In this document: piece after piece, positions 1 to 5,788 of the stretch
Layout of the letters: each line of letters opens with the position of its first letter
How positions within the stretch are numbered: position 1 is the stretch's first letter
Program-made: the position numbers and the translations under genes
The notes under the pieces: generated by a model
What the model was told of the DNA's origin: nothing
The model's input: the letters and a program-made list of their open reading frames with translations, nothing else
The model's database searches: none
NCBI GenBank assembly: GCA_030627065.1
Contig: DAOUSV010000031.1
Coordinates: 1-12,525, forward strand
DNA: 12,525 bases
Direction of reading: 5' to 3'
Source: Piscirickettsiaceae bacterium
GTDB lineage: Bacteria > Pseudomonadota > Gammaproteobacteria > Nitrosococcales > Methylophagaceae

Positions 1-231
1 ACGACCGACTAAATCAGATGAAGTCATATCTTCATTACAAGCGACAGTAATTAAAGGCTTATTGAGTTTCCATGCCATATGTTCGATAAAACGCGATTTA
101 CCGCAACCGGTTGGACCTTTGACCATGACAGGTAAGCGGGCGTTATATGCCGCCGTATAGAGTTCAACTTCATCACTTTGCTGTTGGTAGAAAGGTTCTT
201 TTTTGATTAAATATTGGCTAGAGTCTGTCAT
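1..231 (-). CDS. cbbQ: CbbQ, MoxR-type AAA+ RuBisCO activase subunit (5' part; cut by window edge)
   Basis: The first 77 codons of a minus-strand gene run off the left edge in frame. The translated N-terminus starts MTDSSQYLIKKEPFYQQQ and carries a Walker A loop, GPTGCGKS, at residues 39-46, followed by FIEHMAWKLNKPL and CNEDMTSSDLVGR. This is the signature of the CbbQ/NirQ/NorQ branch of MoxR AAA+ ATPases. Known for the family: CbbQ hexamers work with the VWA-domain protein CbbO to remove inhibitory sugar phosphates from RuBisCO. Family members are about 265-270 aa, so roughly 190 residues, including Walker B and the sensors, lie outside. It sits 172 bp downstream of cbbM on the same strand, which fits a cbbM-cbbQ(-cbbO) operon. 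Upstream of the ATG is a modest AAAGAAG ribosome site, which a small TTCTTT/AAAGAA inverted repeat (241-258) could mask. NorQ/NirQ is the alternative family name, but the cbbM context decides for CbbQ. Confidence 0.9.
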   Translation of the reverse strand, partial: MTDSSQYLIKKEPFYQQQSDEVELYTAAYNARLPVMVKGPTGCGKSRFIEHMAWKLNKPLITVACNEDMTSSDLVGR

Positions 232-261
232 GAGATTAACTTCTTTTATTTTAAAGAAAGG

Positions 262-311
262 ATTCAGCAAAAAAAACAGCAGTATTATTGAGCTAATTTG
301 TTTTGCTGAAT
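262..311 (-). promoter_or_regulatory. Long stem-loop between cbbM and cbbQ, with a competing short stem followed by eight T
   Basis: ATTCAGCAAAA (262-272) is perfectly complementary to TTTTGCTGAAT (301-311), an 11-bp stem with a 28-nt loop just ahead of cbbQ. On the minus (transcribed) strand, the upstream arm can instead pair its CAGCA (308-304) with TGCTG (281-277). That shorter stem is followed directly by eight T (276-269), as in a weak terminator. The two pairings exclude each other. A role in attenuation or processing between cbbM and cbbQ is inference; the inverted repeats are seen directly. Confidence 0.4.
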
Positions 312-353
312 AGTTTCGAGATTAAGGAAGGGATGAGCTGGATAATTGATAAG

Positions 354-377
354 TCCCCGCTACGAACATAGCGGGGA
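354..377 (-). terminator. Perfect 9-bp GC-rich hairpin just after cbbM
   Basis: TCCCCGCTA (354-362) and TAGCGGGGA (369-377) form a perfect 9-bp stem with a 6-nt loop, starting 27 bp beyond the cbbM stop codon. On the transcribed minus strand it is followed by CTTATCAATT rather than a T-run. It is therefore a poor intrinsic terminator and could instead protect the 3' end of a processed cbbM message, with partial read-through into cbbQ. The hairpin is certain; its function is inferred. Confidence 0.6.
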
Positions 378-403
378 ATATCATTTAACGTTTGTGCTTA
401 GGC

Positions 404-1786
404 TTACTTGTGTACGCCTAATTTTTCACGCCATCCAGGGAAGATCTTATCAGCATCACCAGGGAATGATTCGAAGGCACGAGCAAATTCACGATGCTCT
501 TTAGCAAACTCGATAGGATCTGCACCTTGTTTCCAACATTCGTATGCTTGGCGTAATGATGTTGCACCAGCCGCTGGGCTATCAATATGACCGTAAGCAC
601 CACCACCAGAAGTGTTGATTACATTACCATGACCTAAGTTTTCGAAGAAACCAGGTAAACGTAATGCATTCATACCGCCAGAGATAATTGGTGTAGTAGG
701 TTTCATACCATGCCATTCTTGATGGAAGAATGGACCGTCAGCACTGTCACGTTCGATCATGTAAGCAATATGACGATCATCAGCACCGCCTTCCATTTTA
801 CCGAAGCCCATTGTACCCACGTGGATACCAGAAGCCCCCATAAGACGTGAAAGTTTAGCTAAAACAAACGCGGTATAACCTCGTACGGATGACGGTGATG
901 TAACCGCACCATGACCTGCACGATGGTAATGTAAGTATTGACCTGGATAGTTTCGACGAGCCGTTGTTACCATGCCGCAACCACCTACGTAACCATCGAC
1001 CAAGAAGGCAACATGATGGGCATTTTCAGCAAATGTTTCTAAAATATAATCAGCACGAGCACACATTTCATGGTGATCGTCAGCAGTGATGTTGGCAGAG
1101 AATAACTTCGCTTCACCTGTTTCATCCTGAGCGCGTTTCATTGCATCTGCAACTAATGGCGTAACTTCTTTCATGCGAGCATAAACTTGGTTACCTTGTG
1201 GTTCATCATTTTTGATGAAATCACCACCTAACCAGAATTGGTATGCTGCTTCTGCGAAAGGCTTAGGACGGAGACCTAATTTAGGCTTGATGATAGTACC
1301 TGCGATATAACCACCGTCTGTGCGGCCACGACCTAGCACGCTCCACATATCAGTGATGTCCATTGATGGGCCATCAAAAATATCTAGCATTGCTTTTGGT
1401 ACATAAACATCTTGCATTTGTGCACATTGCACATCGCCCATGCCTTGGTTGTTACCAATAGCAAGTGTTAAGAACGATACAACCATAGTGCGACCATCAA
1501 TAATATTACGGTCGAATAAGTCATTTGGGTAGGCAATTTTCATAATGCCTGCAGCTTCATCAATTTCATAGACCATTGCGTCAAGGTCTTTTGTAAAGTC
1601 ATCGGTTGTTGAAACTTCAACATTGGTACCGGTTGATGATTCGGCTGCAAAGTGAGCGGCCGTTTCTAAGTATCCACCGAAACCTGGCATAGGTGTCATT
1701 GTGTATGCGACAAGCATATGCTTGCCGTTAGATATTAGATCTTCTTCTTTTAAACTAAGATCCGCGTAACGTGATGATTGATCCAT
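404..1786 (-). CDS. cbbM: Form II ribulose-1,5-bisphosphate carboxylase/oxygenase large chain
   Basis: The 460-aa protein is full length for form II RuBisCO and strongly resembles the Rhodospirillum rubrum enzyme from its first residues (MDQSSRY). It catalyses CO2 addition to ribulose bisphosphate, giving two 3-phosphoglycerates, in the cytoplasm, usually as a homodimer or multiples of it. Catalytic elements are all visible: N112 in GNNQGMG; K167 and K169 in GTIIKPKLGLRPKP; the carbamylated lysine K192 with D194 and E195 in GGDFIKNDEPQGNQ; H288 in HYHRAGHGAVTSP; loop-6 K330 in GTMGFGKMEG; SGGMNAL around S369; and the phosphate-binding SGGG around 393-396. No small subunit or carboxysome gene is present, as expected for form II. 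The ATG has a good AGAAGGG ribosome site 8 bases upstream. It is divergent from cbbR, so CbbR-dependent expression is likely, and it is followed by hairpins and cbbQ. Confidence 0.99.
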   Translation of the reverse strand: MDQSSRYADLSLKEEDLISNGKHMLVAYTMTPMPGFGGYLETAAHFAAESSTGTNVEVSTTDDFTKDLDAMVYEIDEAAGIMKIAYPNDLFDRNIIDGRTMVVSFLTLAIGNNQGMGDVQCAQMQDVYVPKAMLDIFDGPSMDITDMWSVLGRGRTDGGYIAGTIIKPKLGLRPKPFAEAAYQFWLGGDFIKNDEPQGNQVYARMKEVTPLVADAMKRAQDETGEAKLFSANITADDHHEMCARADYILETFAENAHHVAFLVDGYVGGCGMVTTARRNYPGQYLHYHRAGHGAVTSPSSVRGYTAFVLAKLSRLMGASGIHVGTMGFGKMEGGADDRHIAYMIERDSADGPFFHQEWHGMKPTTPIISGGMNALRLPGFFENLGHGNVINTSGGGAYGHIDSPAAGATSLRQAYECWKQGADPIEFAKEHREFARAFESFPGDADKIFPGWREKLGVHK

Positions 1787-1860
1787 AATATAACCCTTCT
1801 TTAATTAAGTCGTTTTAGGAATGTATTGCGTAACGTTTTCTAACGTATATATAAGAGTCT

Positions 1861-1889
1861 ATGGTATTTTTACTATAAATAAAACTCAA
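1861..1889 (-). promoter_or_regulatory. Candidate sigma-70 promoter for cbbM
   Basis: On the minus strand, TTGAGT (1889-1884) and TACCAT (1866-1861) are separated by 17 bp, each matching the -35 and -10 consensus at 4 of 6 positions. The -35 element overlaps the weaker LysR-type box at 1875-1889. That fits a promoter needing CbbR to recruit polymerase. The 5' leader would be about 65-70 nt. AT-rich sequence offers other -10 choices (TATATA near 1846-1852), so the exact start is uncertain. Confidence 0.4.
1875..1889. promoter_or_regulatory. Degenerate CbbR-type box (probable activation site, cbbM-proximal)
   Basis: ATAAATAAAACTCAA matches the perfect box at 1907-1921 at 12 of 15 positions, in the same orientation, exactly 32 bp away (about three helical turns). 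LysR regulators typically bind a strong recognition site and a weaker activation site on the same DNA face, with the latter touching the -35 region of the target. That is where this one lies. Confidence 0.45.
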
Positions 1890-1906
1890 ATATTTTGATT
1901 TTAACC

Positions 1907-1921
1907 ATAAGTAAAACTTAT
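1907..1921. promoter_or_regulatory. Palindromic LysR-type (CbbR) recognition box
   Basis: ATAAG-TAAAA-CTTAT is a perfect inverted repeat containing the T-N11-A pattern (T1908, A1920) of LysR regulators. It lies 12 bp upstream of the cbbR ATG and about 120 bp upstream of cbbM. Bound CbbR here would repress its own gene and anchor activation of cbbM. Assignment to CbbR rests on position and symmetry. Confidence 0.55.
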
Positions 1922-1932
1922 AATAGAAAAAC

Positions 1933-2844
1933 ATGAATATAACATTACGACAATTTAAGATATTTGAAGCAGTTGCGTTGCACTTGAGTTATACCCGTGC
2001 GGCGGAGTTGCTATATCTCAGCCAGCCAGCCGTATCTATGCAAATCAAACAGTTAGAGTCTGAAGTTGACTTGCCATTATTTGAGAAAATGGGTAAGAAA
2101 CTGTTTCTCACTGAAGCGGGGGAGGAGCTGCTTGTTTATGCACGAAATATTTCACATCAATTACTTGAACTTGATGATGTGATGGATGAGTTGCGTGGTA
2201 GTGATCGTGGTCGATTAACGATTGCTGTAGCGACAACTGCAAACTATTTTGCATTGAAGTTATTGGGTGAGTTTTATAAACGATTTTCAGGTACAAATAT
2301 TAGTTTGGATGTGACTAATCGTGAAAGTTTATTAAATCACCTTAATAATAATACGGTGGACATGGTAATAATGGGGTTGCCGCCTGAAAATATGGATGTT
2401 GAAGCAACAGACTTTTTGGATAACCCACTAGTTGTTATTGCGCCTAACAACCATGAATTAGTCGGGCAGGACTTTATTCCTTTATCGGTATTACAACAAG
2501 AAACCTTTATTATGCGGGAGCATGGTTCAGGTACACGAATTGCTACTGAACGTTTTTTTGAACAGAGTGGTTATAGTATTAGCTCGGTGATGGAAATGAG
2601 TAGTAATGAAGCTATTAATCAGGCTGTTGAAGCAGGGCTGGGTTTGGGGATCGTATCTCGACATACATTAGAATTGGAGCTGGCCTTAGGGCGTTTAAGC
2701 ATACTTAATGTTGAGTCTTTTCCTATTATGCGACATTGGTATCTAGTGCATCGTAAAGGCAAGCGTTTAACTGCATTAATGTCTGCATTTAAGCAATTAG
2801 TGATTGATGATACGAGTCATATTCTAGTTAACTCAAAGTCCTAA
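1933..2844 (+). CDS. cbbR: LysR-family transcriptional regulator of the cbb genes
   Basis: The 303-aa protein has the usual LysR length. An N-terminal winged helix-turn-helix spans about residues 4-62, with the HTH at roughly 18-37 (LSYTRAAELLYLSQPAVSMQIKQLE) and the wing-end LFLTEAGEELL. A periplasmic-binding-protein-like effector domain follows (about 90-290), including IMREHGSGTR near 195-204 and a GLGLGIVSRHTLELE stretch. Family knowledge: CbbR binds the promoter between itself and the divergent RuBisCO gene, senses metabolites such as RuBP, PEP or NADPH depending on species, activates the cbb operon and represses itself. Its divergent placement against cbbM makes this assignment strong. 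No good Shine-Dalgarno precedes the ATG, only an A-rich AGAAAAAC, suggesting low expression. The last 12 bases overlap the end of the convergent gene that follows. Confidence 0.95.
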   Translation: MNITLRQFKIFEAVALHLSYTRAAELLYLSQPAVSMQIKQLESEVDLPLFEKMGKKLFLTEAGEELLVYARNISHQLLELDDVMDELRGSDRGRLTIAVATTANYFALKLLGEFYKRFSGTNISLDVTNRESLLNHLNNNTVDMVIMGLPPENMDVEATDFLDNPLVVIAPNNHELVGQDFIPLSVLQQETFIMREHGSGTRIATERFFEQSGYSISSVMEMSSNEAINQAVEAGLGLGIVSRHTLELELALGRLSILNVESFPIMRHWYLVHRKGKRLTALMSAFKQLVIDDTSHILVNSKS

Positions 2845-3273
2845 TTGCTTTACGCTTAACCATTTAGCTTGCCCAAAGCCAGAAATTAGGCGAGCTTTAG
2901 TGAGTTTTAATAGATAAAAGTGAAAGCCGGGTAAGTCTATAAATAGATCTGAATCAGGAAACTGAGTAAGGTAGTCGAGCCGAAGTTTTTCATCATCAGT
3001 GGTTTTTTCAGCAAGAGCTAAACAGGTAATTCTCGGACCGGTACTTGGGCTCCCAGCATCAGCAGGATCAAAAATAGTGAGTGATACTTTAGGATCGGCA
3101 TGAATATTATGACTATGCTCGGCTAGGTGGCTGATAAAAATCGCAATATCACCATTACTAGTAATGATATAGGGTGTTATTGAGCCAAAGGGATAACCTA
3201 ACTCAGATTGTGAGAGTGTTGATAATACACCGTAATGTAAATTTTTAATAAACTGTGCGGGTTCAGCGGTCAT
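2833..3273 (-). CDS. Pyridoxamine-phosphate-oxidase-like FMN-binding split-barrel protein (HugZ-like, short form)
   Basis: The 146-aa cytoplasmic protein has the pattern of the PNPOx-like split barrel. An N-terminal helix is followed by HYGVLSTLSQSELGYPFGSI (residues 13-32), SNGDIAIFISHLAEHSHNI (39-57), PKVSLTIFDPAD (61-72) and the C-terminal GFGQAKWL (132-139), which recalls HugZ-type haem-utilisation proteins. Those full-length proteins carry an additional domain, missing here, so only the flavin/haem barrel remains. The substrate is unknown; FMN or haem binding is inferred from the family. Its ATG overlaps the preceding gene's stop by four bases (ATGA, 3270-3273), so it is probably translationally coupled to the putative metalloprotease. 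Its 3' end overlaps cbbR by 12 bp in convergent orientation, with no room for a separate terminator. Confidence 0.8.
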   Translation of the reverse strand: MTAEPAQFIKNLHYGVLSTLSQSELGYPFGSITPYIITSNGDIAIFISHLAEHSHNIHADPKVSLTIFDPADAGSPSTGPRITCLALAEKTTDDEKLRLDYLTQFPDSDLFIDLPGFHFYLLKLTKARLISGFGQAKWLSVKQLGL

Positions 3274-4064
3274 ATTTCAGGCGTTATCCAGTTAATTTCT
3301 CGTGCTGTCAATTCACCAACAACAACTTGTTTTAAGCTTTTGGGTGTTTCTACTTGATTCGCCGATAGAGCAATTCGACCTGCCATTAATTCGGCTAGTT
3401 TTTGTGGGTGTAGTGGTTTTTGTTGAGGCTTTGCATAACCAACTGGGTAAATAGGTTGATTATTACTATCGTATTTATCACTCGCACCTACGGTATGTAA
3501 TATTTCGTGAGCCATTACAACAGCATTTTGTTTATTTTGTTTGGGAGCTGCATAGGCGTTAATAATACCTATTAAACCTTTTTGTAGACCGAGTGAGTGG
3601 GCAATAGCCTGACCATTTTCTTGAATCTGGTGGTAAAGCACATAAAGACGAATTCGATTTGTATTGGACTTATTATCTGGTGTATTTTTATATGCCCAAT
3701 AACGTAGCTTTAAACTCCAGAATATGACACTTAATATAGAGCTATCTTTTTCTGGTGCCATTGGAGGATGAGAAAATATTGTTGAGCCAAGTGTTGTGTT
3801 AATAGGTTCAGATACAATAAGCTGATATTTCTCAGCATTACGAATAAAGAAGCTATCAATGTCTTGGAAGTCTTTTATTGATAATTGTTGAATATACTGT
3901 TCGGTGTCAATATTGTTATCACCATTGATAGGGAATATAGTGACTTCAATCGGTTTATACCAAGAAGTGGTATTGATGCGTTGCTCTTTAGTGTAGATCG
4001 CAGATATTGCTAAAATTAAGAGCAGAATGACAATACGAATATTTTTGAAACTAAAGACTTTCAT
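3270..4064 (-). CDS. Membrane-anchored putative zinc metalloprotease (metzincin-like motif), otherwise unrecognised
   Basis: The 264-aa protein begins with a basic stretch and one hydrophobic segment (about residues 9-24, IRIVILLLILAISAIY), so it is probably an inner-membrane-anchored protein facing the periplasm. The central feature is AHEILHTVGASDKYD (185-199), fitting HExxHxxGxxD with H186, E187, H190, G193 and D196. That is a zinc site of metzincin type with Asp as third ligand, as in snapalysin-like enzymes. A methionine about 31 residues after D196 (ELMAGRIA, M227) may be the Met-turn. I do not recognise the family by name, and proteolysis is inferred only from the motif. An in-frame TAG four codons upstream fixes the ATG as the earliest possible ATG start; the ribosome site is poor. 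The csp terminator lies immediately upstream, and TAGAAT close to the ATG could be a -10 box. It is coupled to the HugZ-like gene. Confidence 0.75.
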   Translation of the reverse strand: MKVFSFKNIRIVILLLILAISAIYTKEQRINTTSWYKPIEVTIFPINGDNNIDTEQYIQQLSIKDFQDIDSFFIRNAEKYQLIVSEPINTTLGSTIFSHPPMAPEKDSSILSVIFWSLKLRYWAYKNTPDNKSNTNRIRLYVLYHQIQENGQAIAHSLGLQKGLIGIINAYAAPKQNKQNAVVMAHEILHTVGASDKYDSNNQPIYPVGYAKPQQKPLHPQKLAELMAGRIALSANQVETPKSLKQVVVGELTAREINWITPEI

Positions 4065-4087
4065 ATTTTTATTCTAAGTTTAGAGCA

Positions 4088-4121
4088 ATAAAAAAGGCCG
4101 GAGGATAAATCCACCGACCTT
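4088..4121 (-). terminator. Intrinsic terminator after the cold-shock gene
   Basis: On the minus strand, AAGGTCGGTGGA pairs with TCCTCCGGCCTT around a TTTA loop: 12 positions with one T-T mismatch and one G-T wobble. It is followed by six T and then ATTG. This is the strongest terminator in the window and ends the csp message (and any read-through from yggX). Confidence 0.88.
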
Positions 4122-4133
4122 TTAAATCGAGCA

Positions 4134-4149
4134 ATAAGTTATAACTTAT
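4134..4149. repeat. Perfect 16-bp palindrome over the csp stop codon
   Basis: ATAAGTTATAACTTAT is fully self-complementary and includes the TAA stop of the cold-shock gene. Its ATAAG/CTTAT arms equal those of the CbbR box at 1907-1921, but the spacer is six rather than five bases. It could be a chance AT-rich palindrome. Confidence 0.4.
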
Positions 4150-4355
4150 GCAGGAACTACGTTCTCAGCTTGAGGACCTTTAGCGCCTTGAGTTACTTCC
4201 ATTGATACAGCTTGACCTTCTTTCAAAGATTTAAAGCCATCTGCTTGGATTGCACTGTGGTGTACGAATACATCTGGACCGTCAGCTTGCTCAATAAAAC
4301 CGAAACCTTTCTCGTCATTGAACCACTTTACTGTACCTGTTACTTGATCTGCCAT
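4146..4355 (-). CDS. CspA-family cold-shock domain protein
   Basis: At 69 aa it is the usual size for a single cold-shock domain. The OB-fold nucleic-acid-binding motifs are intact: RNP1 KGFGFI (residues 16-21) with preceding KWFNDE, and RNP2 VFVHHSAI (29-36), with an ending AENVVPA typical of the family. It is a cytoplasmic RNA/ssDNA chaperone that melts RNA secondary structure; some paralogues act as antiterminators, and whether this one is cold-inducible cannot be told. The start is set by an AGAGG ribosome site about 7 bases upstream. Only 36 bp separate it from yggX, with AT-rich TTTAATATTAAA in the gap, so it may be read with mutY-yggX, have its own promoter, or both. The long cold-responsive 5' leader of E. 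coli cspA cannot be identified here because upstream sequence is coding. A strong terminator follows. Confidence 0.97.
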   Translation of the reverse strand: MADQVTGTVKWFNDEKGFGFIEQADGPDVFVHHSAIQADGFKSLKEGQAVSMEVTQGAKGPQAENVVPA

Positions 4356-4391
4356 GTCTAACCTCTATCTTTTTACTTTAATATTAAATAA

Positions 4392-4658
4392 TTACTCAGC
4401 AATAAAATCTGCTGGTGGTGTTGATCCTTCACCAAAGAAGAATTTATCCAATTCTTCTTTAAGAAACTGCTGAGACTTAGGATCAGCCAGCGATAAACGG
4501 TTCTCGTTTATCAGCATGGTTTGTTGGCCCAGCCACATTTGCCAAGCCTCTTTCGAGACCGACTCATATATCTTTTTGCCAAGTTCGCCAGGATAAGGTG
4601 GAAAATCCATCCCATCCGCTTCTTTTTGAAGTTTAACACAATGAACGGTATGTGCCAT
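4392..4658 (-). CDS. yggX: Probable Fe(2+)-trafficking protein YggX
   Basis: The 88-aa protein aligns with E. coli YggX throughout its N-terminal two thirds: the conserved Cys7 in VHCVKLQKEADGMDF, YPGELGKKIYESVSKEAW (residues 22-39) and QTMLINENRLSL (46-57). Family knowledge: a small cytoplasmic protein that protects Fe-S clusters from oxidants and may carry labile iron. Its ATG overlaps the mutY stop by one base (TAATG), so the two are translationally coupled. This is the usual gammaproteobacterial mutY-yggX pair; MutY is itself an Fe-S enzyme, which gives the pairing functional sense. Confidence 0.97.
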   Translation of the reverse strand: MAHTVHCVKLQKEADGMDFPPYPGELGKKIYESVSKEAWQMWLGQQTMLINENRLSLADPKSQQFLKEELDKFFFGEGSTPPADFIAE

Positions 4659-5716
4659 TAGTTCCTCATTTTTTGTAATTGTTCTAGAAAAAGTTTTACT
4701 GGAGCGGGCAAGCCGAGCAGTAATGCGTCGCCTATTTTATACCAAGTTAAGCTTTTATTCTCGGCAATGCGATTATTGTTAATTGAACATTGAATAAGAT
4801 GGGGATGAATGTCCAGTTTGAAATGGCTAAACACATGACGAATATAAGGCTGTGTGGTGATGTTAGCCATATTAACAAAAAGCTTGTCTTGGCATAGACT
4901 ATCAATGTTTTTGCTACTATCAGTCTCAGGGAAACTCCATAAACTACCCCATATTCCGTGACTAGGTCGTTGTTCCAAGAGTATCTCTCCGGTCTTTAAT
5001 TGTGCGATTAACCAATTAGTTTGACGAGTTGGAATTATTTTCTTTGGTTTGGAAGTTGGGTAGTTTTGCGGAAGATTATGTTGAAATGCGCGACAGTTTG
5101 ACTGTAAAGGGCAGGTTTCACAGCTAGGTTTGCTACGCGTGCATACGGTTGCCCCGAGATCCATTTGCGCTTGAATATAGTTTGCGATGCGACTTGTAGG
5201 TAGCAATTCTTCAGCACATTGCCATAGTTTGTTTTCAATTTCTTTCTTGCCTGGCCAGCCTTCAATTGCATAATAACGTGCTAAAACACGCTTTACATTA
5301 CCATCAAGAATAGGAAAGATCTGGTGATAAGCCAGAGTCATGATAGCGCCAGCTGTTGAGCGACCTATTCCTGGTAATTCAATGAGTTTATCTAAATCAT
5401 CAGGGAGTTGACCATTATATTTATCAACAAGAATCACTGCCGTTTTGTGCAAATTTCTTGCTCGAGCGTAATAACCTAAGCCTGTCCATAAGGCGAGCAC
5501 ATCATCGATGGGTGCATTAGCAAGTGATTGCACATCATTATAGTGCTGGGTGAAGCGTCGGTAATAATCAAGCACCGTACTCACTTGAGTTTGCTGCAGC
5601 ATGATTTCAGATAACCAGACGTGGTATGGCGTTGGCTGTTGTTGCCAAGGTAGGTCTTTACGACCGGAGTGGTCGAACCAGGTTAATAGTTCTTCGCTAA
5701 AATTGAATGTTGTCAA
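4658..5716 (-). CDS. mutY: A/G-specific adenine DNA glycosylase MutY (TTG start)
   Basis: The 352-aa protein removes adenine mispaired with 8-oxoguanine or guanine. Key residues fall at the same numbers as in E. coli MutY: catalytic E37 in WLSEIMLQQTQV, the helix-hairpin-helix LIELPGIGRSTAGAI (111-125), D138 in ILDGNVKRVL, and the [4Fe-4S] ligands C192, C199, C202 and C208 in a C-x6-C-x2-C-x5-C pattern. A NUDIX-like C-terminal domain for 8-oxoG recognition occupies roughly 225-345. The start codon is TTG, not ATG. No upstream in-frame ATG or GTG exists, the next Met (39) lies past E37, and the TTG start gives exact E. coli numbering. No Shine-Dalgarno is visible, and a perfect TATAAT (5724-5719) abuts the start, so the true 5' end deserves testing. 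It is coupled to yggX. Confidence 0.97.
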   Translation of the reverse strand: MTTFNFSEELLTWFDHSGRKDLPWQQQPTPYHVWLSEIMLQQTQVSTVLDYYRRFTQHYNDVQSLANAPIDDVLALWTGLGYYARARNLHKTAVILVDKYNGQLPDDLDKLIELPGIGRSTAGAIMTLAYHQIFPILDGNVKRVLARYYAIEGWPGKKEIENKLWQCAEELLPTSRIANYIQAQMDLGATVCTRSKPSCETCPLQSNCRAFQHNLPQNYPTSKPKKIIPTRQTNWLIAQLKTGEILLEQRPSHGIWGSLWSFPETDSSKNIDSLCQDKLFVNMANITTQPYIRHVFSHFKLDIHPHLIQCSINNNRIAENKSLTWYKIGDALLLGLPAPVKLFLEQLQKMRN

Positions 5717-5738
5717 AATTATATAGATTTCAGTAAAG

Positions 5739-5766
5739 CTCAGTAGCCTTTGATATGGCTACTGAG
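5739..5766. terminator. Hairpin between asmA and mutY (weak terminator or processing site)
   Basis: CTCAGTAGCC (5739-5748) and GGCTACTGAG (5757-5766) form a perfect 10-bp stem with an 8-nt loop. On the minus strand it is followed by CTTTACTG, with no long T-run, so termination would be partial. It lies 22 bp beyond the asmA stop and separates asmA from mutY. Confidence 0.5.
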
Positions 5767-5788
5767 GATGTGGTTATTTAGAAAATAA

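Noticed and set aside
241..258. TTCTTT/AAAGAA inverted repeat at the cbbQ ribosome site as a riboswitch
   Set aside because: Only six A-T rich pairs with no ligand-domain structure; too weak to call more than a possible local hairpin.
408..606. Open frames on both strands (408-590 plus, 418-606 minus) within the cbbM 3' half
   Set aside because: cbbM is certain and full length here; these frames have no recognisable protein pattern or ribosome site and are shadows.
2108..2296. 62-codon minus-strand frame inside cbbR
   Set aside because: It lies wholly within a convincing LysR gene and its translation shows no family features.
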